NCBI RefSeq assembly: GCF_002878395.1
Contig: NC_061118.1
Location: 125,944,829 to 126,008,828, forward strand
DNA length: 64,000 bases
DNA from: Capsicum annuum
Taxonomy: Eukaryota; Streptophyta; Magnoliopsida; Solanales; Solanaceae
Direction: 5' to 3'
The first letter of the stretch is position 1; the number at the start of each line of letters is the position of its first letter. Under the pieces are notes generated by a model. The model saw only the letters and a list, made by a program, of their open reading frames with translations. It was not told where the DNA came from and searched no databases. Position numbers and translations under genes: made by a program. Shown here one piece after another: positions 36,047 to 46,891 of this stretch.

Positions 36047-37089
36047 TTTATTAATATTCAGATACCTTGGTTGTCAGAATGTGAAAAGCTAAGAAGGTAA
36101 ATTATGTTTGTTGTCTAGGCATACGTGAAAAGTGAATCCTTTGATATTTTTCTATAACAAGAAGTTTATATCAAATGTATCCTGATATTAATCATTAGAT
36201 ATACTTTCTTTCAAAAAAAAAAAAATCTAGAAATTTACACTTCTCTTTAAATCAGGCAACAAATTTTATTTCCTTCACAACTCTTTTCATTTCAGTAATT
36301 AAGGTATCTGAAAGTTGATCTATGCTTCTTCTACCATCTATGCAATTTCTAAAGATTTGAAAAACTTATTGATCTTTTATCTTTAGGATATCACTTTATT
36401 CAATTAATATTCAAATCTCATCTCTAAAGCCCATTTCTTGAACTATTTATATTGTGTTGATGGACATAATTATTTAACGTTCTTAAACTTGATGTTGTTA
36501 ACCTCAAATAATATGACCATTGAATTATCAAAGTCTACCTACTTCAAAAACATTCATATGCAAAAGAAAGTTATAATGTTATTCAATTTATCGCCATTCT
36601 AATAGACCCACATCATTTATGTATTCTAATCTTATAAAGTTTATTCATGACACGTCTTAATGAAGGAATTGGATCATTGTGGTTCAATATTAATGATATT
36701 TTGCATGTTTTGTACTATTAATAGGAGTTCATGAAAAATTGAGTCTGAATTAAATAAACTCATAAAAAATACATAAAATTAGGTTGAACGAAAGACGTAT
36801 GACGAAGAAAATTCAAACATACTCTATGAAATTACACTAGGTATGTTGCTGTTGATATAATGTCTATTTAGATATTAAAAAGTTGAAAAATCCTAATTAC
36901 TTTGATGCATGTCGGATAAGAAATAATTGAAATTGATGTGGTGCAACATTGATTAAAATCTATTCAATGAAGAAAATTGAATGATTGTGAGCCTTAATAA
37001 TACTTGTGTTACATAAAATGTGGAATATTTCAGAACTTAATAGAACTAAATCTCTACGAGAAGCTTAATAGATGATATTTATTTATGTA
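36047..37089. other. Unassigned AT-rich sequence
   Basis: No gene, RNA or repeat is recognised on either strand. Confidence 0.4.
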
Positions 37090-37121
37090 CTAGACTTTCG
37101 ATATGTACATTGCACCTGTAT
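37090..37121 (-). mobile_element. Second Helitron-like 3' terminus, minus strand
   Basis: Read on the minus strand, a GGTGCAATGTAC hairpin relic precedes CTAG (37093-37090) by about a dozen bases. One stem base is mutated. The body would lie to the right. Confidence 0.3.
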
Positions 37122-37940
37122 CTCAAATTATTTAATAACAAAATATGAGCTAGATAATATAAAAACATGAATTTAACAACCAATTTATACTTGTGTTGAG
37201 TATGATTTAGTGTTAGTTAGTAACATGCAAAATCGAAATTGGCAAAATGAAACTACTTTAAAGATGTCTAACAACAACTATCATTCATTTGTTATTCCAG
37301 AACATAAAAGCACTACACAACATAATAGTGCTCACCACGGTGTATCAATATACTGCAATTTGATCATCCAATTCAAGTCAAAGAAAAATGAGAAAGAAAA
37401 TGATCCAACTATTTATTAGTTAAGGAAAATTTTTATTTGTGCCTATTTTATATCCGAAAGAAAGACAAGATATATTTCCTCTTCAAACCTAATACATAGT
37501 ACATAGTTAAAAAAAGGAAATACAAAAAGTAATATGCACTGATATAAATCTAAAGCTCGACATAAAATCTTATGTTATCTAATTAAAATTTGCAATATGC
37601 GACAACTTCATAGTCTATGTTTCATAAAATGTAAAATCTTTGATGAGAACTACTATTATATCTCAAATTAAGAATTAAATTTAACAACAAAAAGGACTTA
37701 ATTAATAATATGAGGAAAAGTAAACTTACTGCAAGGACAAACATCGTAATCTATTTATCTCAACACAAATATATAGCATAATTAATTTTTTATTTTCGGA
37801 AGCGTAGTGGTATATTTTTTGGATGAAGTGTCCAGAGTAGTACCACTTCTAGAAATAAAAAAACACAACATAACCAAGAAACAAGAACTATAAGAAAAGA
37901 GAAAAAGCAAAGAAGAAAGAAATTACACGAACTTTAAAAA
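37122..37940. other. Unassigned AT-rich sequence
   Basis: Nothing is recognised. The 69-codon open frame at 37210-37419 has no known motif and AT-driven composition. Confidence 0.4.
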
Positions 37941-38283
37941 TGACATTGATCTAAGGTAATTTTATACACTTTTGTATCATTATTCTAGCTTATTTCGCCT
38001 TGTTTTGAGAGCAATTTGTGTGATTAAAGTGTTCATATTGATATAAATAAGCATTTAAGTGTCCAAGTGTGCATTTACAATGTCCAAGGTATTTTTCAAA
38101 CAAGATTGTATTTAATTAAGTCATTTAGAGTTTAACCCGAAAAACTTGTTTTACTAACTTGAGCTAGGTGTATGTCTAGTTGGATTCTAATGTGTTTAAT
38201 TTATTTCAAATATTTTAAATGTGTAATTATGAGTGGAATAACTTGTTTATAATGCGCAAAGTTTAATTTGATAAGAAAAAATT
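37941..38283 (+). repeat. Athila-like LTR fragment (i), plus orientation
   Basis: It shares 'ttttatacacttttgtatca', 'gcttatttcgccttgttttg' and 'aagtgtccaagtgtgcattt' with 46892-47218 and, inverted, with 39105-39443. It starts 'tgacattgatctaagg', a decayed LTR start. Unlike the copy at 46892, no polypurine tract precedes it. Confidence 0.65.
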
Positions 38284-39104
38284 AATCGAAATTAATCCAA
38301 AATAATAGTAATCATGATTTTGACTTTAACCCTGAAAGAAGGATTTTTAACTACTAATATTCATAATCATGATTCAAATAATTGAATACATAATATAAAA
38401 AAATTAAAGATTAAAGAAAAATAATAGAACCTAATAAACCGTGTATATGTTCCTCCGCTTTTCGCCCCAAAACAGTCCAGGCGTCCCCGGTAATTCTTCC
38501 TCCTGTCTAGTTATGTTTCACCCAATTTCTATATTCTCCCAAGTGTCCAATTTGACCAAGAAAATAATTATGTTGCTGTCCAGCTGTCCCCCACGTTGAC
38601 CAACTCACTTTTTTTCTTTTTGGGAATTAATGATTTAATCCCTAATTTACATAGGAAAATGAAAGCTGTCACCTGGATTTTCCACCAACCGCCCTTGATA
38701 TGTGTGCCTCTGTTTTGAATTGTAATAGCCAAAACCAAAGCTGTGTCGGCTTTCAGTTGACAGTGCATGAACGTAGCGACGCGATGCGTCGTTGAACGCG
38801 TATATGCACTAATGCGATGCATCAACTTCACGTTGGCTCACTGAAATTTGTATCTAAAAATCTGGTTAAGTGTTGGATGTTCCTTCTTTTTTTTTTTTTA
38901 TGTTTTTTGTAGTTTATTTTTAATGAATTTTTGGCCTTTAAATCATCAATATATCACTATATTTAGTTCACCAAACCTCTTAAAATATCATACACCATAA
39001 ATTAAAGATTAAAACAACACAATATTCTCAATAACAAATCAAAATAACAGCTAAGATAAGGCAAATTCGCAATGATCTTCCACTTATTATTTCGACTCTT
39101 GACT
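38284..39104 (-). repeat. Athila-like LTR interior with CpG block
   Basis: This spacer between inverted LTR fragments (i) and (ii) is probably the continuation of the minus-strand LTR. It contains a near-palindromic CpG block at about 38776-38822 ('gcgacgcgatgcgtcg', 'acgcgtat', 'gcgatgcatc'). An 87-codon frame on the minus strand here (38568-38831) looks like chance openness within an LTR. Confidence 0.45.
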
Positions 39105-39443
39105 TAATCAAATTAAACTTTGCACATTACAAATAAGTTATTCCACTCATAATTACACATTTAAAACATTTGGAACAAATTAAACACAATAGAATCCGAC
39201 GAAACCAACTAGACACACACCTAGCTCAAGTTAGTAAAATTAATTTTTTGGGTTGAATTCTAAATGACTTCATTAAATACAATTTTGTTTAAAAAATACC
39301 TTGGACATTGTAAATGCACACTTGGACGTTTAAATGCTTATTTATATCAATATGAACACGTTAAGCACACAAATTGCTCTTAAAACAAGGCAAAATAAGT
39401 TAGAATAATGATACAAAAGTGTATAAAATCACCTCAGATTATC
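39105..39443 (-). repeat. Athila-like LTR fragment (ii), minus orientation
   Basis: This is an inverted copy of 46892-47218. The minus strand starts TGATAATCTGAGGTGATT right after the tract TTTAAGTGTGGGG. It includes the 'tttcgtcggattct' segment shared with copy (iii) but missing from copy (i). Confidence 0.75.
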
Positions 39444-40462
39444 ACCCCACACTTAAACTCTTATTCGTCCTCGAACAACTCTTTACTCTAAGCATAAAAA
39501 TCTGAGGTGATGCTGTACTTCTACTAAAATAAAGACACTCAAGCTAGTACTACAATGACTACATGAAATGCAAGTTTCTACACAAAGCAAGTTATTTACA
39601 CAATTGATAGCTCATGAACACTACTCTAAAACATCCTAGCCTCAAGAATTGACTCAATACATGGCAAGCTCATGCATATTATTCAATCAAGGACATCTTA
39701 CAAATCACCCACATTCATCAAACATGTGCCCTCACAATAAGAAAGTTACTCATAATGGGTACAAGAATTAAATTATGCTCACTCTCACAAAATATTCACA
39801 AGTTACACATAATGAACCATAGACTTTCCCTTAGTGTAATTCTCCACTAATAGTCGAATGTAAAGTTTAGGATCAAGTAGGACTTTTTCGAGTTGTAATG
39901 TAGGCTAAGGAACGGATAGGAACTATTTTGGCCAAGAATGGTGACTAACCCCTCTAAGCACTTTAATACACCACATCATACATTTAAAATAAATCTCTAA
40001 CAACTAAATCACACCATTTTTGTCTACCATCTCTTTTATTTTTGCCCCACCTCTTTTAAGCATTTTCACAAACAGTGGGTGGATATATAGTTTACTACCA
40101 CAAGAATCAATTTTTTTTTTCACAATCATGTCAATATTTCTAACATCATTTATATCACATCTATCAACCAAAAATCAATTATAAACACCAATAAGCATTA
40201 CCTTGGGGCATCAATTTCACCTTTTCTTCTTTAATTTCTCAAAATCCTTACTAATTTTTTTTTGTTTCAATTAAAGCACTTAGGATCCTTTTGGATCAAA
40301 TTATGATTTATCAAAGAAGGGATTAAACTACATATGAGGCTACCAAAGAAAAGGTTAAAGGCTCAATGGGGGTTAACTAGGATTTTGCACAAGGGGTAGG
40401 ACAAATATAAGGTAAAAACACGACTATTAAAGAAATGCCTAAATCATCTCCTAAATCCACAG
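39444..40462 (-). repeat. Left arm of palindrome: 3' UTR of an Athila-like element
   Basis: It is the inverted copy of 41937-42679 plus 46587-46891. Matching phrases occur all along, for example 'ggccaagaatggtgactaac' and 'ctcaatgggggttaac'. It has no coding content. At 39745-39749 a single GTTAC marks the spot where the right arm has received element H. Confidence 0.8.
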
Positions 40463-40558
40463 CTATTAAAGGCAACTATTCTAATTTTAGTTTTTCTATA
40501 TTGAGTTGTAAATAGTTTTTTTTTTCTTTATTCCTATTTTTCTCACACTCTTCTTGAG

Positions 40559-41350
40559 ATGTCATTCTTGGATAGATGGTTTTTGAGGGATGATGATTCT
40601 TGTTATTTTTGTGGAGGACTCCACCATGAGGTTTTCTATGCAGATTTTGATCCAAGTGTTTGGAGGGGACCTACTTCTTTACGACTTGCGCAGCAGACCA
40701 TGAGTTGGTGTGTTGCTTGTGGTAGTCGATATCATTTTTCAGATGTGTATCCTTTTAATCCTGGTTCAGTCATGTTTGTGGTCAATACTCAACAAATACC
40801 TACAGAGGTTGAGGAGTTACCACTGCCACCATGTCTATAGTGGCTAAGAAAAGAAAAATATGAGGAGGAAATTAGCCAATTTATAGAGAAAACACAAGAA
40901 TTTCAGTCACTCGATTGTCATCTTTATCTTGAGACTGAAAGTGAGAAGGTGAATATAAGTAAAGGTGTTGAGGATAGTGTAAATTTTGAAGTAAAATTTA
41001 TTGGACCCCATTCAAAGCACTTTTCCGTATTATGTTTATATGATATCTTGTCTGTTGAATCATTTAAAATAGTGGAAGAGTGTGAAGATGAGGAACAAGA
41101 ATCCTATATTCTTGATTTTGCACTGGTTAAGAAACATAAAAACCCACCTCACTTGAAGGCCGAGTGGTTTATCATGAAAATTTTATTACTCGATTCCTTA
41201 ATTTTTGTACCACCTCTATATGAGCGAGGCAAGAAGATGGATGCGATGTTGGGGGTGAAATTCATATCCTCAAGGTGGAGGAAAAGATTGATTAGGTATT
41301 GCCGCGATACTAAATTAGGCGCTTCTTGGGAGGCAACCCAAGGTAAGTAG
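40559..41350 (+). pseudogene. Broken ORF with two Cys-His knuckle-like motifs
   Basis: This is a 264-codon frame interrupted once, by TAG at 40838-40840, and otherwise open from ATG 40559 to TAA-type end at 41350. Near residue 15 is CYFCGGLHHEVFY and near residue 50 is CVACGSRYHFSDVY; both look like CCHC zinc knuckles (CxxCGGxH style is usual in Athila/Tat gags) in which the last Cys is Tyr. The second half is acidic, then basic ('SSRWRKRLIRYCRD') and ends GASWEATQGK. The DNA there, 'ttgggaggcaacccaa', is a phrase I know from just after coding regions of Athila-type elements. It is probably an element-derived gag or accessory gene, but the protein itself is not recognised. Confidence 0.5.
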
Positions 41351-41936
41351 GTTTTATTTTCAGTTTTTATTTTTTATTTCATATAATTTTTGTTTTTGGT
41401 TGAGTCACAGGTTAATAGGAAGTCTGAGTACCATAAACATGAGCTTGAAGCATGGCAAAGAATGAGTGTGGGGTTCCCATGGATCCCCTTGTTATGTGAA
41501 GATGCTATTAGCTAGGCCTAGAGGCCTCAGCGAGTATTTCTATCTCTTACCTTTAAATTAACTTTGGGGACAAAGTAGCTTTTTAAGTATGGAGTGGGAA
41601 AATTCTTAAATTTTGGCTCAATTAATTTTTTTTTTAGATTAGGAATAAGTGAGATATTCTTGTTGATGTTATTTTTGATTACATGATGCAAGTGGGTTTG
41701 TTTGTAAAATCATGTTGAATTGAGTGAATTGCTATTTTTGAGACTCTTAGAATCAATTTTATGACTCTTGTACTTTTTGGCTTAATTTTAAATATATGCT
41801 ATTGTTAGTTAGGGGGTCTATGAAGATCCTATAGAGTTGAGCATGTGCCATGTGCGTGTGATATTTTTGTATATTCCTTGTTGCATGTGATGTCTAGAAT
41901 TTTCCTGGTGTATGTGTGAAGCAAAATAAAGAATAT
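41351..41936 (+). other. 3' non-coding sequence after the knuckle ORF
   Basis: It lies between the ORF and the right arm of the palindrome. It is T-rich with no motif recognised and has no counterpart beside the left arm, so it belongs to the palindrome spacer. Confidence 0.4.
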
Positions 41937-42679
41937 GGGTTTAGGAGATGATTTAGTCATTTCTGTAATAGCCGTGTTTTTACCTTTTATTTGTCCTACC
42001 CCTTGTGCAAAATCCTAGTTAACCCCCATTGAGCCTTTACCTTTTTCTTTGGTAGCCTCATATGTAGCCTAATCCCTTCTTTGATAAATTACAATTTGAT
42101 CCAAAAGGCTCCTAGGTGCTTTAATTCAAAAAAAAAATTAGTAAGGAGTTTGAGAATTGAAGAAGAAAAGGTGAAATTAATGCTCCAAGGTAATGGTTAT
42201 TGGTGTTTATAATTGATTTGTGGTAGATGAATATGATATAAATGATGTCAGAAATATTACCATAATTGTGAAAAAAAAAAAGAAATATTGATTCTTGTGG
42301 TAGTAAACTATGTGTCCATCCAGTGTTTGTGAAAATGCTTAAAAGAGGTGGGGAAAAAATAAAAGAGATGGTAGATAAAAATAGTGTAATTTGGTTGTTA
42401 GAGATTTGTTTTAAATGTATGATGTAGTGTATTAAAGCGCTTAGAGGGGTTAGTCACCATTCTTGGCCAAAATAGTTCCTACCCTTTCCTTAGCCTACAT
42501 TACAACTCGAAAAAGTCCTATTTGATTCTAAAATTTACATTCGACTATTAGTGGAGCATTTCACTAAGGGTAAGCCTATGGTTCATTATGTGTAACCTGT
42601 GAATATTTTGTGAGAGTGAGCATAATTTTATTCTTGTACCCATTATGTGATAAATTGCACTATTGTGTTTATGGGTAAC
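41937..42679 (+). repeat. Right arm of palindrome, part 1
   Basis: It matches the reverse complement of about 39745-40462. Arm homology begins near 'gggtttaggagatgattta'. Just before element H it has an extra about 26 bases (about 42652-42677) not seen in the left arm. It ends in GTAAC, the target duplication of H. Confidence 0.8.
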
Positions 42680-43434
42680 TGATACAAGTACGACCACGAG
42701 GATGGACGTGAATGAGTACGTAATGAATCCTTTCAAGGAAGTGCATAAGTAAAGTGTAAAAGAGGGCCTAAACACACCAAAATCAGCCTACTTCTTGCAC
42801 TTGATGGGCACCTCACCCTTGAGGGGTATTATAGATATTTCACATTATTTTTGTAATATCTATAAATAGAACCTTTTAGGGCTTCATTCATTAGACCTTG
42901 ATGATAATGAATGATGTATAACATTGAAAGACATGTCCTCTCTCCTTGAGGCACAAATCCGGAACTTGTAACTAGGGTGATACTAGGGTGGAATCACTAG
43001 TGTTGTATTTTTGCTTAGAACGTTGGGTGCTAGAAGAGGTTAAGGTCTCTCTTGTGCCCACCGAAGAGAGTAGGTGTTCCTATTATCATTGTATTAAGGG
43101 TCTAGGTGCTTGGATACACTTAGGTTCTTAGTTCATGAGATAGCGTATGTCACTCTATCTATCCTTTCGATTCTTGCAATCTTGTAATATTTGTATCTCG
43201 TATTGTACCCGTTTGTGTTGTTGTTATTCCCATTGTTAAGTTCATCTTGTTCTTCATATTTTTGTTGATAATTATACTTTGGGTTGGCTGATTTTGTGTT
43301 GTAAACACCCCTTTCTATCTCGTTATTGTGTAGTTGTAGCGAATTCGAGAGAGGTCTCCATTTAGTCCATAATTTGTTGTGATTTGTCGACTGTTTGGAG
43401 TGTGTTTCATGTTTCCATTGTCACTCTTGTATCA
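42680..43434 (+). repeat. 5' LTR of element H
   Basis: It is 755 bases, TG...CA. It has a TATA box at 42861-42868 and a 28-base segment (about 43371-43398) missing from the other LTR. Confidence 0.9.
42860..42868 (+). promoter_or_regulatory. TATA box of element H LTR
   Basis: 'ctataaata' lies about 180 bases into the LTR and is conserved in the second LTR at 46043-46051. Transcription would be expected to start about 30 bases downstream, near 42893. That start point is inferred. Confidence 0.6.
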
Positions 43435-43436
43435 TT

Positions 43437-43453
43437 TCGTATCAGAGTATGGC
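43437..43453 (+). other. Primer-site-like sequence of element H
   Basis: 'tcgtatcagagtatggc' two bases after the LTR resembles the tRNA-Met primer site TGGTATCAGAGC with one mismatch in the first twelve bases. Confidence 0.55.
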
Positions 43454-44731
43454 TTGATCTTATTTCTACAAGATCAAATCTTGGGCTAGCTCCCTTGGAA
43501 AAAAAATTGAAGTCAGAAAATTCCAGAAAAAGAACAATCTGTCCATTTTGTGTTTTTGGCCAAAAATTGTGTTTTTGTTGTGTCTTGGACGAAGTTTTTA
43601 CTTTTATTTGTTGTCTCTAAGTATTATTTTTGCTCCTCACAAACACATTGAGTCTATATCTTGATTTGAGCTTGTATTTTGATGTTGTTATTGTGAACAT
43701 AAGCTTGGCCCATTGTTATTGAACATTTTTGTGGTAGCTATTATTGTTGAGAAACTTGATTGGCCGTTTGTTTGGTTGTTGTTGAAAGGAGTGTTGTTGT
43801 TGTTATTCTTGGTGAATTTTGTTGTTGTTCTTGAAGTTCTTCACAACATTAATCTCTTGTTAAAACTGAAGACACAACACTAAAGAGACTTAGCCATTTG
43901 TTGTTGTGGATTGGAGTTGGACGTTGGAATTATTGTTGTTCTTGAAGATTTTTGTTATTGTTCTTGGTGTGGTTGTTGTTGTTCTTTAAATTCTTCACCT
44001 TCCTTCATATAATGTTAGAACATAAAGTGAATGATAGATCCTAAAAGGTGAAGGAAAGATGTGTAAGTAATTGTTAGTCTTGAAAGATCCCCTACCACCA
44101 AAAGAGTCTACATTACTTCTCAACCACTTTTCTATGAAACAAGGGTCCATGTTTTAAGGAAAAGTAATATAAAAGTCAAGTCTTGAAATTTGAAACTTGA
44201 AAAAAGGTTCCAAGACTTATTATTCCTTTTTTAAAACAAATTCCACCAATCCAAATTAAAATTTGTCCAGACTTGGACTTTGAAAAATAAAAATTGTAGA
44301 AACTGCAACCAATACATGGCTGCCACATCATCAATTTACTGTTCACGCATCAAATTTTGGCTCAAATTTTAGATTTCTTAGTTTCCTTTTGTTGTTCCTT
44401 AGTTTTAATTTCGTTGGTTCTACTACTAATTGGCAAACTAGTACTCATCTACTAGATTGTTAGTTCGTCTTTATGTCTTCTCTCTTTTGTGAATTCATTG
44501 TGTCTTGTTGGTTCAAGTCTATAAATAAATTTTCTTTTAAGTCAACTCAAACAAAAATCTATTCTGGGCAAAGATAGACTCATCCCTCAATCATTCACGA
44601 AGTACAAGCCGACTTTCAACACTTGTGAAACCAAGTGAGGTAAAAATCGAGAGTGAGAGTGTGGTGAGACATTTTTTAGCTAACAAGTTTGTTTATTTTG
44701 CTGTTCGTTATTGTCTTTTCTTTTAGGTACC
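43454..44731 (+). other. Leader of element H
   Basis: This 1.3-kb leader is rich in 'ttgttgttg' runs (43730-43990) and has no convincing ORF. It ends in a pyrimidine tract and AG ('ttgtcttttcttttag') five bases before the ATG, like a splice acceptor, so a spliced leader is possible. Confidence 0.4.
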
Positions 44732-45860
44732 ATGCCTGCCACCAATATCGATGCCACGTTTGACCATATCACCGACTATATTGAAGAAATAAAATAGCAC
44801 GTGGAAAGGCTACTCCAATTGCTACCTAAACTTATCCCACAAAATTCAACTTCCCTTGTCCAAGCACCTTGTGACGAGATCTTTCCAAAGGAAGAGGTGG
44901 GCTACCCCGACCCACACTAAGGTAAAGAGGAGATTGAAACATCTTTGGTACGTGATAGTGAACTTATAGAGAGCAAAGCACTTGCTAGTTCGAAATCTGT
45001 CCTTGAGATAAATTATGATCTCTTTAGGTTTAATGTCTTATTTGAAGATAATATAAACACTCCTAATGAACCTAGTGGTGAAAATGATGGTATAGCTTGC
45101 CTTGAAGGCTATAGCCGATATGCTAACCCACTATGGTGTGACAATATTCCTCCTAAAGATGGAAATCTCTTCTTGGAAGATGAGATTACTCTTATAGGCA
45201 AGGAATGTGTAGTCTCGGAAATGAGTTGGTAGTACTCTTGGTGAGCATGATGATCAATTTACTCTTAAATGTAGTTCACTACTTGAGCATGTGAATAGTA
45301 TGCTTAAAAATTCTCAAGTTAGTGATGATGTCTATAGAATTGATCTTGATAATGCACATGACTCTTTGACATTTTGTGTGGTAAAAGCATTTCAATAAGT
45401 TTTGTTCATAGAGACTATGCGTATGAAAATGTTTTTATGGTGTGAATATGGGAGTGACATTCTAAGGGAAGGAAGGGAGAGCCTCGGCTTAGGCCCTTGG
45501 CTAATTTTTCCATTTGATCCCAGCACCCTCTTGGAATGTGGAAATCTCTAGACTCCCCACTTAATGCTTGGTCAAGACGACAAGCAATGTTTGGTTGTGG
45601 ATACTAATGAAGGAAGACAAAGTTCTTCCTTATCTTTTTTTGTGGATGATGACTGCTTCCTTTGTGTCTTTTTTACTAAGCTTTTTATGTTCAACACAAA
45701 GGACCCGTGGATATACTCCAAGTTTGTCCCACCTCGGCATGGAATGTGATGTGTGTATTTTGCTAACCCTAACCCCTCATATCTTGCGGATGTGTGCTTA
45801 TTGTCTTTTCTTGATTTTGCGAGGTACGGATTCGAGGTCGAATCCTTTTCAAGAAGGGGA
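44732..45860 (+). pseudogene. Degenerate acidic ORF of element H, unrecognised
   Basis: It starts at ATG 44732 (MPATNIDATFDHIT). TAG and TAA interrupt it at codons 22 and about 63, then it runs open to TAG at 45230 with Asp/Glu-rich text (SKSVLEINYDLFRFNVLFED, then a YANPLWCDNIPPKDG run). After about 45230 the same style continues one frame over (HDDQFTLKCSSLLEHVNSML and on), with further stops and a shift near 45600. It ends at the polypurine tract with SRSNPFQEGEDD, so the frame probably overlapped the tract, as in some plant elements. No gag, protease, RT or integrase motif is present. It is a candidate accessory or helper protein whose function is unknown. Confidence 0.5.
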
Positions 45861-45863
45861 GGA
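45849..45863 (+). other. Polypurine tract of element H
   Basis: 'tcaagaaggggagga' runs directly into the LTR start TGATACAAG. Confidence 0.8.
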
Positions 45864-46586
45864 TGATACAAGTACGACTACGAGGATGGACGTGAATGAG
45901 TGCATAATGAATCCATCCAAGAAAGTGCACAAGTGAAGTGTAAAAGAGGCCTAAACATACCAAAATCATCCCACTTCTTGCACTTGATGGGCACCTCACC
46001 CTTAAGGGGTATTATGAACATTTCACACTATTTTTGTAATATCTATAAATAGAACCTTTTAGGGTTTCATTCATTAGAATTTGATGATAATTTATGTTGT
46101 ATAACATTGAAAGACAAGTCCTCTCTCTTTGAGGCACAAATCCAAAACTTGTAACTAGGGTGATACTAGGGTGGAATCACTAGTGTTGCATTCTTGCTTA
46201 GAATGTTGGGTGCTAAAGGTGGTTGAGGTCTCTCTTGTGCCCACTGAAGAAAGTAGGTGTTCCTATTATCATTGTATTAAGGGTCTAGGTGCTTGAATAC
46301 ACAGTTCTTAGTTAATTAGATAGTGTATGTCACTCTATCTATCCTTTCTATTCTTGCAATCTTGTAATGTTTGTATCTTGTATTGTACCCATTTGTGTTG
46401 TTGTTATTCCCATTGTTAAGTTCATCTTGTTCTTCATATTCTTGTTGCTAATCATAGTTTGGGTTGGCTGATTTGGTGTTGAAAACACCCCTTTCTATCT
46501 CGTTATTGTGTAGTTGTAGCGAATCCGAGAGAGGTCTCTATTTAGTCCATAGTGTGTTTCGTGTTTCCATTGTCATTTTTGTATCA
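45864..46586 (+). repeat. 3' LTR of element H
   Basis: It is 723 bases, colinear with the 5' LTR apart from a 28-base deletion and small changes. It has a TATA box at 46044-46051 and ends 'ttgtatca' followed by GTAAC. Confidence 0.9.
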
Positions 46587-46891
46587 GTAACTCTCTTGTT
46601 GTAAGGGCACATGTTTAATGAATGTGGATGATTTGTAAGATGCCCTTGATTGAATAATATGCATGAGTTTGCCATGTATTGATTTAATTCTTGAGGCTAG
46701 GATATTTTAGAGTAGTATTCATGAGCTATCAATTGTGTAAATAACGTGCAATGTGTAGAAACTTGCATTTCATATAGTCATTGTAGTACTAGCTTGAGTG
46801 TCTTTATTTTAGTAGAAGTGTAGCATCACCTTAGATTTTTATGCTTAGATTAAAGAGTTGTTCGAGGAAGAACAAGAGTTTAAGTGTGGGG
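46587..46891 (+). repeat. Right arm of palindrome, part 2, with polypurine tract
   Basis: It resumes the arm after H and matches the reverse complement of about 39444-39749. It ends in 'tttaagtgtgggg' (46879-46891), the tract that precedes Athila-like LTRs. Confidence 0.75.

Larger units (their letters stand above)
42680..46586 (+). mobile_element. Element H: complete 3.9-kb LTR retrotransposon without gag-pol
   Basis: LTRs at 42680-43434 and 45864-46586 begin TGATACAAG and end CTTGTATCA or a close variant, giving a nine-base terminal inverted repeat. GTAAC flanks it on both sides (42675-42679 and 46587-46591). A primer-site-like sequence and a polypurine tract are in place. The 2.4-kb interior has no RT, integrase, protease or knuckle motif. 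It holds instead a degenerate acidic frame (44732-45860). In the first about 175 LTR bases I count 16-18 differences between the copies, so it is moderately old. It must have used proteins from another element; which one cannot be told from the sequence. Confidence 0.9.

Noticed and set aside
38568..38831. 87-codon minus-strand frame
   Set aside because: It sits inside an Athila-like LTR interior, has no known motif and spans the CpG block.
45572..45999. Minus-strand frames of 99 and 76 codons in element H
   Set aside because: They are opposite to the element's transcription and run across the polypurine tract and LTR boundary; shadows of the plus-strand frame.
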